From: Clostridium cuniculi
GTDB lineage: Bacteria; Bacillota; Clostridia; Clostridiales; Clostridiaceae
Length of the DNA stretch: 64,000 bases
NCBI RefSeq assembly: GCF_004353185.1
Contig: NZ_SMUS01000005.1
Coordinates: 98,251-162,250 of the forward strand
Direction of reading: 5' to 3'
The notes under the pieces were generated by a model. It had not been told where the DNA came from. It did no database searches and saw only the letters and a program-made list of their open reading frames with translations. Made by a program: the position numbers and the translations under genes. Below, one piece after another: positions 28,521-38,115 of the stretch. Numbering within the stretch: position 1 is the first letter of the stretch; each line of letters starts with the position of its first letter.

Positions 28521-29345
28521 CTAATAATTTGCTTTATTAAATTTCTTACTAACAAATTTCGCTAATAGATTTAACACTAAAATCATTACAATTAAAACTA
28601 TCCCTGCTGCTGCCGCAGAAGCAATATCTCCCTTTTCCTTAGTTTCAAGGAATGCATGAACAGTTAAAGTTCTACCGCTTGACATTATACTTGTTGGTAT
28701 TTTATATACTGTACCTGCTGTTAAGAATAATGCTGCTGACTCTCCAATTACACGCCCCATAGAAAGTATTACACCTGAAAGTATACCTGGTATAGCGCTT
28801 GGGAGTATTACTTTATATAAAGTTTGGAATCTTGTTGCTCCAAGTCCAAGTGATGCCTCTCTATATGATGGAGGAACTACTTTTAAAGCTTCTTCTGTAG
28901 TACGAATTATTACAGGTAAAATAATTATTGAAAGGGTTAATGATCCTGCTAAAAGTGAATAACCAAACTTTAATGCACTTACAAAAAATGCTGCTCCAAA
29001 TAATCCATAAACTATTGATGGTATTCCAGCCAATGCTTCTGTTGAATATCTAATTACTCTAACAAGCTTTCCTTGCTTTGCATACTCTTGTAAGTAAACA
29101 GCTGAAAGTACTCCTATTGGTGTTGCTATAAGCAATGATAATCCTACAGTATATAATGTAGAAATAATAAATGGCTTTATTCCACCACCACCTGATGGTT
29201 TATACTCCCCAAATAAGTAATTTAAATTTATTAATTTATAACCTTTTATAAATATGAATCCTATTATAAATACTAAAATTCCAACTGTTATTATTGCTGA
29301 TAAATATAATAATATCTTTAAGATATTTTCTTTTATTTTTCTCAT
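28521..29345 (-). CDS. pstA: Phosphate ABC transporter permease PstA
   Basis: A 274-residue integral membrane permease with about six segments, half of the phosphate channel. The cytoplasmic EAA-type loop YREASLGLGATRFQTLYKVILPSAIPG (positions ~160-187) docks on PstB, and the STEALAGIPSIVYGLFG block is the usual PstA signature. It starts 2 bp after pstC stops. Normal length. Confidence 0.96.
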   Translation of the reverse strand: MRKIKENILKILLYLSAIITVGILVFIIGFIFIKGYKLINLNYLFGEYKPSGGGGIKPFIISTLYTVGLSLLIATPIGVLSAVYLQEYAKQGKLVRVIRYSTEALAGIPSIVYGLFGAAFFVSALKFGYSLLAGSLTLSIIILPVIIRTTEEALKVVPPSYREASLGLGATRFQTLYKVILPSAIPGILSGVILSMGRVIGESAALFLTAGTVYKIPTSIMSSGRTLTVHAFLETKEKGDIASAAAAGIVLIVMILVLNLLAKFVSKKFNKANY

Positions 29346-29347
29346 TT

Positions 29348-30241
29348 TTATTTACCTTCCTTACTAGAAAGTTTTGAAATTACTAGGTTTAATATTAAGA
29401 TAAATGCAAACAGTACAACCCCTGTTGCAAATAACAATTCTTGATGTGATTGTGTTGCATATCCCATTTCTAAAGCTATATTACTTGTAAGAGGTCTTAC
29501 CTTATCAAAAATAGATGTAGGTATTTGAACAGAGTTACCTCCAACTAAAATTATAGCCATTGTTTCTCCAATTGCTCTACCGCAACCTAATACTATTGCT
29601 GCAAGTATACCTGATTTTGCTGCAGGTACTACTACCTTAAAAGTTGTTTCTATATGTGAAGCTCCAAGTCCTAGCGAACCTTCTTTATAACTTTTTGGCA
29701 CAGCCTTTATTGCAGTAGTTGAAACTGAAATTATTGTAGGTAACATCATAACTGCTAATACAATAATTACTGCTAATAAACTTTGTCCCTGTGGTAAATT
29801 AAAAGTATTTTGTATCCATGGAACAATTACTGCTAAACCAAATAATCCATATAATACAGATGGTATTCCAGCTAAAAGTTCAACTGCTGGAATTATAATT
29901 TTAGATATCCCTTTTGGTGCTATTTCTGCAATAAATATAGCAGTTAGTAATCCTATTGGTACTCCAATTATTAGAGCCCCTAGTGTACCCAAAACAGATG
30001 CTATTATCATCGGTAATATTCCATATTTTTGGTTTTCAGATGTTGGATACCACTCTGTTCCAAAAATAAATTCAGTAAATGATTTTCCTTCTGCGAAAAA
30101 CGGTCTTAATCCCTTATAAAATACAAATCCTATTATTAATATTAAGCTTATTACTGCAATAAGTGCACACACTAGAAATATTGCTCTTGTAACTTTATCT
30201 ATAATATATTTACTTTTATTATTTTTATTTTCCTCTACCAT
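29348..30241 (-). CDS. pstC: Phosphate ABC transporter permease PstC
   Basis: A 297-residue permease partner of PstA. Signature blocks are ELLAGIPSVLYGLFGLAV, YKEGSLGLGASHIETTFKVV (EAA loop), and GCGRAIGETMAIILVGGNS. I place the start at 30241 because AGGAGG lies 6 bp upstream; reading on to 30313 would run through the hairpin after pstS. Six to seven membrane segments are evident. Confidence 0.95.
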   Translation of the reverse strand: MVEENKNNKSKYIIDKVTRAIFLVCALIAVISLILIIGFVFYKGLRPFFAEGKSFTEFIFGTEWYPTSENQKYGILPMIIASVLGTLGALIIGVPIGLLTAIFIAEIAPKGISKIIIPAVELLAGIPSVLYGLFGLAVIVPWIQNTFNLPQGQSLLAVIIVLAVMMLPTIISVSTTAIKAVPKSYKEGSLGLGASHIETTFKVVVPAAKSGILAAIVLGCGRAIGETMAIILVGGNSVQIPTSIFDKVRPLTSNIALEMGYATQSHQELLFATGVVLFAFILILNLVISKLSSKEGK

Positions 30242-30286
30242 TTTAGTCCTCCTAATGGTAATAAAACACTTTGATTTATTTATATA

Positions 30287-30313
30287 GTAAAAATGCCTCA
30301 ATACCAGAGGCAT
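30287..30313 (-). terminator. Attenuating hairpin between pstS and pstC
   Basis: Minus-strand ATGCCTC (30307-30313) pairs perfectly with GAGGCAT (30293-30299), 7-nt loop, followed by TTTTTA. It lies ~20 bp after the pstS stop and before the pstC site, which suits partial termination so that the binding protein is made in excess over the permease. Confidence 0.8.
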
Positions 30314-30332
30314 CTTTAAAGTTGTTTTAAAA

Positions 30333-31181
30333 TTACTCTATTGTTATTAATTTATTTTCTTCTACTATTTGTTGTCCTTCAGCACTTAATGCGAAGTCAA
30401 TTAATTTTTGACCATTTTCTGTTAAGCTATCTTCTTTAGTTATTAATATAAATGGTCTTGAAAGTTTATAGCTACCAGCTTTAACATTGTCAGCTGTTGG
30501 TTCTACTCCATCAATACTTAAAGCAGATACAGTATCGTCGATGTACTCAAAAGAAGCAAATCCTATTGCATTTTTATTTCCAGCAACTGTAGTTTTAACA
30601 GATCCACTACCATCTGAAATTGTAGCATCTTTTAGTAACTCTTCTGATTCATAACCAACTATTTCTTGGAATGCATCTCTTGTTCCTGAACCTTCTTCTC
30701 TTGAAACTACTACTATTGGAGTATCATCCCCACCTAATTCTTTCCAGTTAGTAATTTCTCCTGTATATATTTTTTTAACATCTTCTAAAGATATGTTTTT
30801 AACTGGATTATTTGGATTTACTAATAAAGCAATTCCATCATATGCTACTATTGTTCCTTGAACTGACTCTTTTTCTTCATCTTTTAATTCTCTTGAAGAC
30901 ATTCCTATTTCTGAAATTCCAGAAATAACATCTTTTATTCCAGCTCCTGAACCATTTTGTTGTATTTCTAATGTTACATTACCGTTTTCTTCCTCATATT
31001 TTTCTTGAATTTTTTCCATTAATGGACCTACTGAAGTTGACCCTGAGATTGAAATTGTTATTGCATCTTTGCTAGAAGCTGTATTATTTCCTTCTCCGTT
31101 TGATCCACAACCTACAAATGTTGCGCCAATCATAGTTACCAATAAAGCTCCTACCATTAACTTCAACTTTTTACTTCTCAT
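30333..31181 (-). CDS. pstS: Phosphate-binding lipoprotein PstS
   Basis: A 282-residue extracellular binding protein, lipid-anchored. The signal peptide is KKLKLMVGALLVTMIGATF with lipobox VGC at residues ~22-24. Phosphate-contact motifs are SGSTSVGP (~45) and REEGSGTRDAF (~165), with GNKNAIGFASFEYI later. The start at 31181 has GGAGG 7 bp upstream; a longer reading to 31220 is not supported. First gene of pstSCAB-phoU, with a strong Pho box upstream. Confidence 0.96.
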   Translation of the reverse strand: MRSKKLKLMVGALLVTMIGATFVGCGSNGEGNNTASSKDAITISISGSTSVGPLMEKIQEKYEEENGNVTLEIQQNGSGAGIKDVISGISEIGMSSRELKDEEKESVQGTIVAYDGIALLVNPNNPVKNISLEDVKKIYTGEITNWKELGGDDTPIVVVSREEGSGTRDAFQEIVGYESEELLKDATISDGSGSVKTTVAGNKNAIGFASFEYIDDTVSALSIDGVEPTADNVKAGSYKLSRPFILITKEDSLTENGQKLIDFALSAEGQQIVEENKLITIE

Positions 31182-31273
31182 TTTTATTCCTCCACTTTCA
31201 TAAATGAATTTTTTATTCATATACCTTACACAAATAATATTATTCCTCTAAAGTTAAAGTAATATTACTTAAA

Positions 31274-31311
31274 TGTTAAATAACGTTATGTAATTGTTAA
31301 GAGAATGTTAA
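31274..31311 (-). promoter_or_regulatory. Pho box (PhoP-binding direct repeats) before pstS
   Basis: Minus strand has TTAACA at 31306-31311, TTAACA at 31295-31300, ATAACG at 31284-31289 and TTAACA at 31274-31279, spaced 11, 11 and 10 bp. This is the tandem PhoP site pattern known from Bacillus, ~95 bp before pstS. phoP itself is in this window. Confidence 0.88.
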
Positions 31312-31347
31312 ATGTGTATATTTTTTGTCATTTTAAATATAATATTG

Positions 31348-31391
31348 TAAAAAAAATAAGATAAAAATACATTAAATATTCTTACCTTATT
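31348..31391 (-). terminator. Terminator of phoPR
   Basis: A 15-bp stem, 31377-31391 with 31355-31369 (two wobble pairs), 7-nt loop, then TTTTTTTT on the minus strand, ~17 bp after the phoR stop codon. Confidence 0.88.
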
Positions 31392-31407
31392 TTTATTTAC
31401 AATTTTC

Positions 31408-33108
31408 TTATATTTTATTATTAAATTTCTTATTTATTTTTATCTTTACAGTAAATGTACTTCCAACCCCTAATTTAGACTGAACTATGATATCCCCATT
31501 AAACAATTTAACAATATGCTTAACAATTGCAAGCCCAAGCCCCGTTCCCCTTGTTGATCTTGATTTATCCACTCTATAAAATCTTTCAAATATTCTTGGT
31601 ATATCATTTTCAGGAATTCCTATACCATTATCAATTACTTTAAAAACAAAATATTCATTCTCAGAAGTTATAATAATTTTAACATTTCCAGTTTCATTAG
31701 AATATTTTATGGCATTTTCTATTAAATTTAAAGCTAACTGATGGAATTTGTCCTCACTTCCAATAATTTCATTATTAAATTCATTTATAAATTCTATCTT
31801 AATCTGTTTTTTCTCAGCCTGCTTTCTAACTATATCAATTATATTTTCTATAACTTCTTTTGGCCTAAAGTTACCACTCTCCATTTTATGAAGCTTTTCA
31901 ATATTGGAAAGTATTAAAATATCATTAATTAAATTAGTTAACCGCTCTGCTTCTTTGTCAATAATATTTAAAAACTTATTCTTCGTTTCAGAATCATCAA
32001 CATATCTTAAAGTTTCAGAAAATCCTTTAATCGATGTTAACGGCGTTTTAAGCTCATGGGAAACATTAGCAACAAATTCACTTCTCATATTCTCAAGGCG
32101 CTTAATATCTGTAATATCCTGAATAGCTATTACTATACCTATTTGATTTTTTGATCCACTTATAATAGGAGCTTTTTTTACCCTTATCTCCCTTTCTACA
32201 GGATGAAATAATTTTATCTCCTTAGTATTTATATCAGGTAATTCTCTTATAAAATTAATAAAATCATAATCAATAACACAAGCTGATATCTTTTTTCCTA
32301 TTACATCTCCCTGTAAATCAAATATTTTTTTGGAATATGGATTACTTAATATAATTTTTTCATTATTATCTAATGCTATTACTCCACTTTCCATACTCTC
32401 AAGTATGGCCTCAAGCTTATTTTGTTTATCTAAGGAATCATTTATCTTAGTTTCTAATTGATCCGCCATATTATTAAATGTTTGTGCCAATAAACCAATT
32501 TCGTCATAATTCCCAATTATTGCTCTTTTATTTAAATTACCATTTGCAATTTTAGCTGTTACTTTTTCAAGTTCTTTAATTGGATATACAATTATTTTAA
32601 CTAGTTTTACTGCTAGTGCTAATGACAATAAAAATACTGCAATTACGATAGCAATATAATACTTTAATGCCCCTAACGTAACTATCTTTATATTATTAAC
32701 AGGAACTGAACTTCTAACAACTATATCTTCATTTATCTTAGTTGCATAATATACCATATCAACAGATAATGTTTTACTAAATCTAACACTAGTTCCTGTC
32801 CCATTACTGAATGCCTCTATAATTTCTTCCCTATCTTTATGATTATCTAAGATTGATGTCTCATTATCAAATATTACATCTCCATCTTTATTTACCACCG
32901 TAAATCTAACGGAATTACCTTTGAATTTATATATAGACAAATCCTCATTAGTATAATCACCCCTTGAAAAGCATACATTATATATAGATAATACTTCCTT
33001 TGCATCATTTATATTATTTATATTTAATAATACAATAAAGGAGCTTGTCACTATAATCAATGCAAATATAACTGTAATTACTACTGATGTTATAATACGT
33101 TTTTTCAT
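31408..33108 (-). CDS. phoR: Phosphate-regulon sensor histidine kinase PhoR
   Basis: A 566-residue membrane kinase. Two membrane helices (~8-30 and ~148-168) bracket an outside domain; then HAMP (~170-220), a PAS domain (~235-320), the phosphorylated His in VSHELKTPLTSIKGF (~350) and an HATPase domain with IENAIKYSNETG, DNGIGIP and GTGLGLAIVKHI. Its stop lies 16 bp before a terminator, and it starts 6 bp after phoP, so phoPR is a pair. The neighbouring pst operon makes the phosphate role likely. In cluster I clostridia the same order phoPR-pstSCAB-phoU is usual. Confidence 0.93.
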   Translation of the reverse strand: MKKRIITSVVITVIFALIIVTSSFIVLLNINNINDAKEVLSIYNVCFSRGDYTNEDLSIYKFKGNSVRFTVVNKDGDVIFDNETSILDNHKDREEIIEAFSNGTGTSVRFSKTLSVDMVYYATKINEDIVVRSSVPVNNIKIVTLGALKYYIAIVIAVFLLSLALAVKLVKIIVYPIKELEKVTAKIANGNLNKRAIIGNYDEIGLLAQTFNNMADQLETKINDSLDKQNKLEAILESMESGVIALDNNEKIILSNPYSKKIFDLQGDVIGKKISACVIDYDFINFIRELPDINTKEIKLFHPVEREIRVKKAPIISGSKNQIGIVIAIQDITDIKRLENMRSEFVANVSHELKTPLTSIKGFSETLRYVDDSETKNKFLNIIDKEAERLTNLINDILILSNIEKLHKMESGNFRPKEVIENIIDIVRKQAEKKQIKIEFINEFNNEIIGSEDKFHQLALNLIENAIKYSNETGNVKIIITSENEYFVFKVIDNGIGIPENDIPRIFERFYRVDKSRSTRGTGLGLAIVKHIVKLFNGDIIVQSKLGVGSTFTVKIKINKKFNNKI

Positions 33109-33114
33109 AGAATA

Positions 33115-33810
33115 CTAATTAGGGTTAAATCTATACCCTACTCCTCTTATAGTTTCAATTAGCTTAGGATTTTTATCATCCAGCTCTATTTTCTTTCTTA
33201 AATATCTTATATGAACATCAACAGTTCTTGTTTCACCTATATATTCATATCCCCATATTTTATCTAACAAAGTATCTCTAGTTAAAATTTTCCCTTTATT
33301 TCTAATTAAAATTTCAAGAAGTTCAAACTCCTTAAGTGTTAAATCCAGTTTTTTATCGTTAACAAGAATCTCTCTCTTATCAAAATCAGCAGTTAAATTT
33401 CCAAAAACTAAAACATTACTTTCTGGTTCTGAAATAGAAAATCTTCTTAATACCGCCTTTACTCTTGCAAGTAGTTCTCTTACAGAAAAAGGCTTAGTAA
33501 TATAGTCATCTGCTCCAAGCTCTAAACCTAATATCTTATCAAGTTCTTCACTTTTTGCTGTAAGCATTATTATTGGAGTATTTCTAATTTCACTATTACT
33601 CCTAACATCTTTACAAACATCATATCCATCTTTTCCTGGTATCATTAAATCTAATAAGATTAAATTTGGCTTTTCTTCAACTGCAAGCTTTACGGCATCA
33701 TTCCCATTATTTGCTGTAATTACTTTATATCCATTACTGGTAAGATTATAACTTATTAATTCTGCAATATGTTCTTCATCATCTACTACTAATATTTTTT
33801 CATTTGCCAT
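33115..33810 (-). CDS. phoP: Phosphate response regulator PhoP (OmpR family)
   Basis: A 231-residue response regulator. Receiver: acidic pair D10-D11, phospho-acceptor D54 in LLDLMIPGKDGY, Thr in MLTAKSE and Lys in DYITKPFSVREL. The C-terminal winged helix contains RTVDVHIRYLRKKI and ends RGVGYRF. The ATG at 33810 is preferred (GGGGTGA upstream); a GTG at 33819 would add three residues. It most likely binds the Pho box at 31274-31311. Confidence 0.94.
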   Translation of the reverse strand: MANEKILVVDDEEHIAELISYNLTSNGYKVITANNGNDAVKLAVEEKPNLILLDLMIPGKDGYDVCKDVRSNSEIRNTPIIMLTAKSEELDKILGLELGADDYITKPFSVRELLARVKAVLRRFSISEPESNVLVFGNLTADFDKREILVNDKKLDLTLKEFELLEILIRNKGKILTRDTLLDKIWGYEYIGETRTVDVHIRYLRKKIELDDKNPKLIETIRGVGYRFNPN

Positions 33811-33828
33811 TCCTATCACCCCAACAAT

Positions 33829-34566
33829 TTATTTAATATATGAAAATGAAAATAATCTTCCATATGTCCCATTACTTGCTCTATAAGAAAATAATTTATT
33901 TTCTTTTTCGCAATGAGTACATAAATTGAAGGAATAAATATTCTCACCTTTAATGCCAATATCCTTTAAATCTTCTTCAATACACAGCTCCATACTTAAA
34001 TTTCTACCATTAAAAAGTTTTTCACTAGATACATTAAATTTAGAAATGAACTTCTCCTTTAATTCTTCTGAAACTTCATAACAACATTGTCTAATATGAG
34101 GCCCTATATATGCTTTTATATTTTTCACATCACAATTAAAATTCTTAATCATCTTCTCTACAGCATTCTTGCTTATATGATTAAAGGTTCCCTTCCATCC
34201 ACTATGTATAGCTGCTATAGTAGATGTACTTTCATCAACAAGTATTACCGGAACACAATCAGCAGTAAATGCTCCAATAATTACTGACTTTTCATTAGTA
34301 ACTATGGCATCGCCTTCATTTTCAATAAAATCTTTTTGTCTTTTATCATAAACTAAAACTTTATCACTATGTATTTGTTTTATATACTGAACTTCATCAA
34401 CTCCAAAATCATCTTTAAGTGATAGTAAATTATTAACTCCTTCCTCTGTATGTCTGTTAAAGCTTCTGTCCAATTTTGCATTAGAAAATACAATATTAAT
34501 ATTTTCACCTTCTAATATCCAAAAATCCTTAAATTCCCTAAAATCATTAATATTTAATTTTTTCAT
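33829..34566 (-). CDS. pgeF: Multicopper-like polyphenol oxidase / purine nucleoside phosphorylase, PgeF/YfiH family
   Basis: A 245-residue member of the YfiH/LACC1 family. It carries the zinc and active-site pattern: QIHSDKVLVYD (~63), AFTADCVPVILVD (~105), HSGWKG (~122) and YIGPHIRQCCYEV (~151-163). Family members act on purine nucleosides and clear wrongly incorporated L-Ser in peptidoglycan precursors. Context, next to phoP and nrdR in Clostridium and next to ylmC/sigG in Bacillus, matches YlmD. The precise activity here is by homology. Confidence 0.9.
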   Translation of the reverse strand: MKKLNINDFREFKDFWILEGENINIVFSNAKLDRSFNRHTEEGVNNLLSLKDDFGVDEVQYIKQIHSDKVLVYDKRQKDFIENEGDAIVTNEKSVIIGAFTADCVPVILVDESTSTIAAIHSGWKGTFNHISKNAVEKMIKNFNCDVKNIKAYIGPHIRQCCYEVSEELKEKFISKFNVSSEKLFNGRNLSMELCIEEDLKDIGIKGENIYSFNLCTHCEKENKLFSYRASNGTYGRLFSFSYIK

Positions 34567-34691
34567 AATCCACCTCTAAATTTTCCTAAATGTATTTTAT
34601 CATTTAATATTAACTTTTACCATTTATTATGTATATTTTTTAACATGATTTTAACTTTATTCATACATTTAATCAATAATAATTATAACAT

Positions 34692-34718
34692 AAAAAAAGA
34701 CTACCTTTTAGGCAGTCT
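34692..34718 (-). terminator. Terminator of nrdR
   Basis: Minus-strand AGACTGCC (34711-34718) pairs with GGTAGTCT (34698-34705, one wobble), 5-nt loop, then TTTTTTTA. It starts 2 bp after the nrdR stop codon. Confidence 0.88.
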
Positions 34719-34720
34719 AA

Positions 34721-35188
34721 TTAATTTTTATTTGTCATTAACCCTTTAATTTCATCTAAAAAAGTGTTAATATCTTTAAACTCTCTATATACAGATGCAA
34801 ATCTTACATATGAAACTTCATCTATAGCTTTTAATCTATCCATAACCATTTCACCAATAACTCTAGATTCAACTTCAGTAAGCATATTATTTGAAATACT
34901 CTTTTCAATATCCTCTGCTAATTCTTCTATTTGTTTTCTAGAAATGGGTCTCTTTTGACAAGCAATAATAAGCCCATTTACAATCTTTTCTCTGTTAAAA
35001 TTTTCTCTTGTTGAATCTCTTTTTACCACTAAAATTGGAATATCCTCAATTTTTTCATATGTAGTATACCTTCTTCCACAACTAGTACACTCTCTTCTTC
35101 TTCTAATTGTTGTATTATCATCTGTAGATCTTGAGTCTACAACCTTACTTTCATCAAAAAAACAAAAAGGACACTTCAAACAAATCAC
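34721..35188 (-). CDS. nrdR: Transcriptional repressor NrdR
   Basis: A 155-residue repressor of ribonucleotide reductase genes. The zinc ribbon is CPFC (~6-9) with CTSCGRRYTTYEK (~35-47); the ATP-cone follows with LVVKRDSTRENFNREKIVNGL and KRPISRKQIEEL. GTG at 35188 has GGAG 6 bp upstream; TTG at 35179 would give the more usual MKCPFC start but has a worse site. No NrdR boxes were seen in this window, so its targets are elsewhere. Confidence 0.94.
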   Translation of the reverse strand: MICLKCPFCFFDESKVVDSRSTDDNTTIRRRRECTSCGRRYTTYEKIEDIPILVVKRDSTRENFNREKIVNGLIIACQKRPISRKQIEELAEDIEKSISNNMLTEVESRVIGEMVMDRLKAIDEVSYVRFASVYREFKDINTFLDEIKGLMTNKN

Positions 35189-35239
35189 GCCTTTCTCCTA
35201 TAGTTATATTTGTATTATACAATCTTTTTTTATTTTATT

Positions 35240-35518
35240 CTATATTTTATTTTCATCTGTATTTAATTGTATACCTGAAGCATCAACAATTAGCACATCA
35301 ATTCCTATTTTAACTACTTTTTCCCACGGTATCTCTATATCATCTTCCTTTGAAAACCACCCTTTAGAACTAGATGGTAAAAATAATGAAACTACTTTAT
35401 TATTAGATAAATCAACTTTATAATCTCTAACATATCCTAATTTACTCCCTGTTGACACATCTATAACTTCCATACTTCTTATAGCATTTACTGAATATAA
35501 AATTAAATCATCTTCCAT
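35240..35518 (-). CDS. YlmC/YmxH family PRC-barrel sporulation protein
   Basis: A 92-residue PRC-barrel protein: SMEVIDVSTGSKLGYVRDYKV, then VVSLFLP, and KIGIDVLIVD. In spore formers this family (YlmC/YmxH) sits next to sigG or other sporulation genes and is linked to forespore development. The ATG at 35518 has GGGGTGGGG upstream; a GTG at 35530 is the alternative. It lies between nrdR and sigG, with 160 bp to sigG. Confidence 0.85.
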   Translation of the reverse strand: MEDDLILYSVNAIRSMEVIDVSTGSKLGYVRDYKVDLSNNKVVSLFLPSSSKGWFSKEDDIEIPWEKVVKIGIDVLIVDASGIQLNTDENKI

Positions 35519-35654
35519 AACTATCCCCACCCCTTAAATATGTATTTAAATCATTTACCATAATTATATATATGATATAGCCTCTTATTTTATTAAAATA
35601 ATTTTTATACACCTAAATTATGATGCAACTTAGAATTAAAAAATTAGAATTTCA

Positions 35655-35680
35655 ATAAAAAAAAGGACCCTTAGGGTCCT
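35655..35680 (-). terminator. Terminator overlapping the sigG stop
   Basis: AGGACCC (35664-35670) pairs perfectly with GGGTCCT (35674-35680) around TTA, with a run of T on the minus strand. The last stem base pair includes part of the sigG stop codon. Confidence 0.92.
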
Positions 35681-36452
35681 ATACATATTTCTTCATGTGT
35701 TTCAATGCTGTTTTTTCTAATCTTGAAACTTGAGCCTGAGATATGCCAATTTCATCTGCAACTTCCATTTGTGTTCTTCCATTAAAAAATCTTAATGTTA
35801 AAATTAATTTTTCTCGATCATTTAATTTTTTCATAGCTTCTTTTATAGATATATTCTCTAACCAACTATCATCACTATTTTTAGAATCACTTATTTGATC
35901 CATTACATAAATAGCGTCACCTCCATCATGATATATTGGTTCAAATAAAGAAACTGGATCTTGAATTGCATCTAAAGCAAAAACTACTTCCTCTCTTGGT
36001 ATATTTAGTTCTTTAGCAATTTGAGAAACTGTAGGTTCTTTGTTATTATCCTTAATAAGCTTATCACGTACAAGCAAAGCCTTATATGCAATATCCCTTA
36101 AAGATCTACTTACCCTAATAGAGTTATTATCTCTTAAATATCTTCTTATCTCACCTATTATCATAGGTACTGCATAGGTAGAAAACTTAACATTTTGTGA
36201 TAAATCAAAATTATCGATAGATTTCATTAATCCAATACAACCTACTTGAAATAAATCATCTACATTTTCCCCTCTATTATTAAATCTTTGAATAACACTT
36301 AAAACTAACCTTAAATTTCCCTTAATAAATGTTTCTCTCGCTTGTGTATCTCCGCTTCTCATCTTTAATAAAAGCTCTCTTTTTTCCTTTTCCTTTAGTA
36401 CTGGTAATTTTGAAGTATTTACTCCACAAATCTCAACTTTGTTAATAATCAA
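35679..36452 (-). CDS. sigG: RNA polymerase sporulation sigma factor SigG
   Basis: A 257-residue forespore-specific sigma factor for late forespore genes. N terminus has NKVEICGVNTSKLPVL, the conserved stretch that binds the anti-sigma factor SpoIIAB/Gin; region 2 is NRGENVDDLFQVGCIGLMKS, region 4 ends GISQAQVSRLEKTALKHMKKY. It starts with TTG at 36452, with GGAGTGA upstream. A sigma-F/G promoter lies ~45 bp upstream. Downstream of sigE in the usual spoIIGA-sigE-sigG order. Confidence 0.97.
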   Translation of the reverse strand: MIINKVEICGVNTSKLPVLKEKEKRELLLKMRSGDTQARETFIKGNLRLVLSVIQRFNNRGENVDDLFQVGCIGLMKSIDNFDLSQNVKFSTYAVPMIIGEIRRYLRDNNSIRVSRSLRDIAYKALLVRDKLIKDNNKEPTVSQIAKELNIPREEVVFALDAIQDPVSLFEPIYHDGGDAIYVMDQISDSKNSDDSWLENISIKEAMKKLNDREKLILTLRFFNGRTQMEVADEIGISQAQVSRLEKTALKHMKKYV

Positions 36453-36494
36453 AGTTAATCACTCCTTCAGAAGTAATAACATACTGCATTTAAA

Positions 36495-36523
36495 ATTATT
36501 TCCGTTAGAGGATTCTTTTATAC
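36495..36523 (-). promoter_or_regulatory. Sigma-F/sigma-G promoter of sigG
   Basis: Minus strand GTATA (36519-36523), 15-bp spacer, GGAAATAAT (36495-36503). This matches the forespore consensus GYATA-N15/16-GGHNANAHT and lies ~45 bp before the sigG start, as expected for a gene first made by sigma-F and then by itself. Confidence 0.72.
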
Positions 36524-36533
36524 TAAAGACAAC

Positions 36534-37241
36534 CTAAATCATTTTATTTATTTCTTTTTTTAATCTACTTATTATTTTCTTTTCTAATCTAGAAATGTAT
36601 GATTGAGATATCCCAAGGATGTCTGCAACTTCTTTTTGCGTCTTTTCACTATGTCCAGAAAGCCCAAATCTTAATCGTACTATTTCTTTTTCTCTTTCGT
36701 TTAAATTTCTTAAAGCTAAAAATAATAATTGTTTATCTACTTCATCTTCAATTAAATTATACACAGTATCATTTTCAGTTCCTAAAATATCAGATAAAAG
36801 TAATTCATTTCCATCCCAATCTATATTTAATGGCTCATAAAAAGATACTTCAGCCTTCACTTTACTATTTCTTCTTAAATACATTAATATTTCATTTTCA
36901 ATACACCTTGATGCATAAGTAGCTAATTTAATTTTCTTTTCTGGATTAAAAGTATTTACAGCCTTAATTAATCCTATAGTTCCTACAGAAATTAAATCTT
37001 CAACACCTACACCTGTATTTTCAAACTTTCTTGCTATATATACAACAAGTCTCAAATTTCTTTCTATAAGTGTATTTCTGACACCTTCTCCACCAGTACT
37101 TAGTTTATCAACTAATTCTTCCTCTTCATCCTTCTTTAATGGAGGTGGTAAAGCATCATTACCTCCTATATAATCTACTCTTTTCCTAAAAATATTAAAC
37201 TTTGATAAAAATTTATTAATAAATAAAACTAACTTCCCCAT
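36534..37241 (-). CDS. sigE: RNA polymerase sporulation sigma factor SigE (pro-form)
   Basis: A 235-residue mother-cell sigma factor made as an inactive precursor. The first ~27 residues (hydrophobic/basic, [15 protein letters not shown]...) are the pro-sequence removed by SpoIIGA. Region 2: [20 protein letters not shown]; region 4: [20 protein letters not shown] and [12 protein letters not shown]. It follows spoIIGA by 14 bp, so protease and substrate are made together. Length and motifs are as in other clostridia. Confidence 0.97.
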   Translation of the reverse strand: MGKLVLFINKFLSKFNIFRKRVDYIGGNDALPPPLKKDEEEELVDKLSTGGEGVRNTLIERNLRLVVYIARKFENTGVGVEDLISVGTIGLIKAVNTFNPEKKIKLATYASRCIENEILMYLRRNSKVKAEVSFYEPLNIDWDGNELLLSDILGTENDTVYNLIEDEVDKQLLFLALRNLNEREKEIVRLRFGLSGHSEKTQKEVADILGISQSYISRLEKKIISRLKKEINKMI

Positions 37242-37255
37242 ATCTACTATACCTC

Positions 37256-38059
37256 CTATACTATACCTCTTGATAATAAGGCTTGAAATTCATCTTCCTT
37301 ACTTAATTTTCTTTCACACCCACATATTATAGCTTCTACCTTTCTCCAATTATTTGCTTCTTCATTTCTAATCATTATATTTTGTCCTTTAAAGCCTCTT
37401 ACTTCACCTACTTCATTAATAGTGTCATACTTTATAATAAACTTCTTATCATCAGCTATTTCAAATTGATTAAAATAAGTATTTTCAACTATTATACAAG
37501 GCAAATTAGTTACTGGCTCCCTTAATTCATTTCCAGTATCTAAAAATCCTTTTACTAGTACTGTTCTTGTTCCTTCTGTAATATATATATCATATAAAAA
37601 GTTCTTTACCATTGCTCTATCTTTAAGTAAGTCTACAATTCGAGTTATAAATATAAAAGTAATAGCCACCGATAAAACTATAAATTTGGCTGAATTATTT
37701 TTAATAACAAACTCTTGTCCAACTAAATATGTATTTTGCATTTGTACTGTGCTAAAACATATACCACTTAACATAAAGGCTAGCATAAAAAATATTACAA
37801 CTGATTTAAAAATAAATTTTAAATTTCTTTTTTCCATAGAAATATATATCATAATCGTTGGAACTAATATTTTTAATACTACAGAACTTAAAATCTTTAC
37901 ATTACAAAAAATAACTAACCCATATATGCCACCTAATAAAGCCGCTAAATATACATTTCTTTTTTTATAATCCAGCCTCAATAGCTTAAAAGTAAGTAGC
38001 AATAAGAATAAATTGATTATTATATTTTCTAATAAATATATATCAATATAAACTTCCAT
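37256..38059 (-). CDS. spoIIGA: Sigma-E processing membrane peptidase SpoIIGA
   Basis: A 267-residue membrane aspartic protease. The N-terminal half has five membrane segments ([20 protein letters not shown] onwards). The soluble C-terminal half contains [13 protein letters not shown] (~170-182) with the catalytic Asp in DTG. It removes the pro-peptide of sigma-E after a forespore signal (SpoIIR). It opens the spoIIGA-sigE unit; the ATG at 38059 has GAGGGGGTG upstream. Confidence 0.95.
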   Translation of the reverse strand: MEVYIDIYLLENIIINLFLLLLTFKLLRLDYKKRNVYLAALLGGIYGLVIFCNVKILSSVVLKILVPTIMIYISMEKRNLKFIFKSVVIFFMLAFMLSGICFSTVQMQNTYLVGQEFVIKNNSAKFIVLSVAITFIFITRIVDLLKDRAMVKNFLYDIYITEGTRTVLVKGFLDTGNELREPVTNLPCIIVENTYFNQFEIADDKKFIIKYDTINEVGEVRGFKGQNIMIRNEEANNWRKVEAIICGCERKLSKEDEFQALLSRGIV

Positions 38060-38082
38060 ATACTCACCCCCTCAATATATAA

Positions 38083-38115
38083 ATTATACCTTTATATGTA
38101 TTTTTTTTTTGTCAC
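38083..38115 (-). promoter_or_regulatory. Spo0A-type promoter of spoIIGA-sigE with long spacer
   Basis: Minus strand GTGACA (38110-38115) and TATAAT (38083-38088) are 21 bp apart, close to the 22-bp spacing known for Bacillus spoIIG, which needs Spo0A. A TGTCACA word on the plus strand at 38110-38116 is one or two bases from the 0A box TGTCGAA. Position is ~25 bp before the spoIIGA start. Confidence 0.5.
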
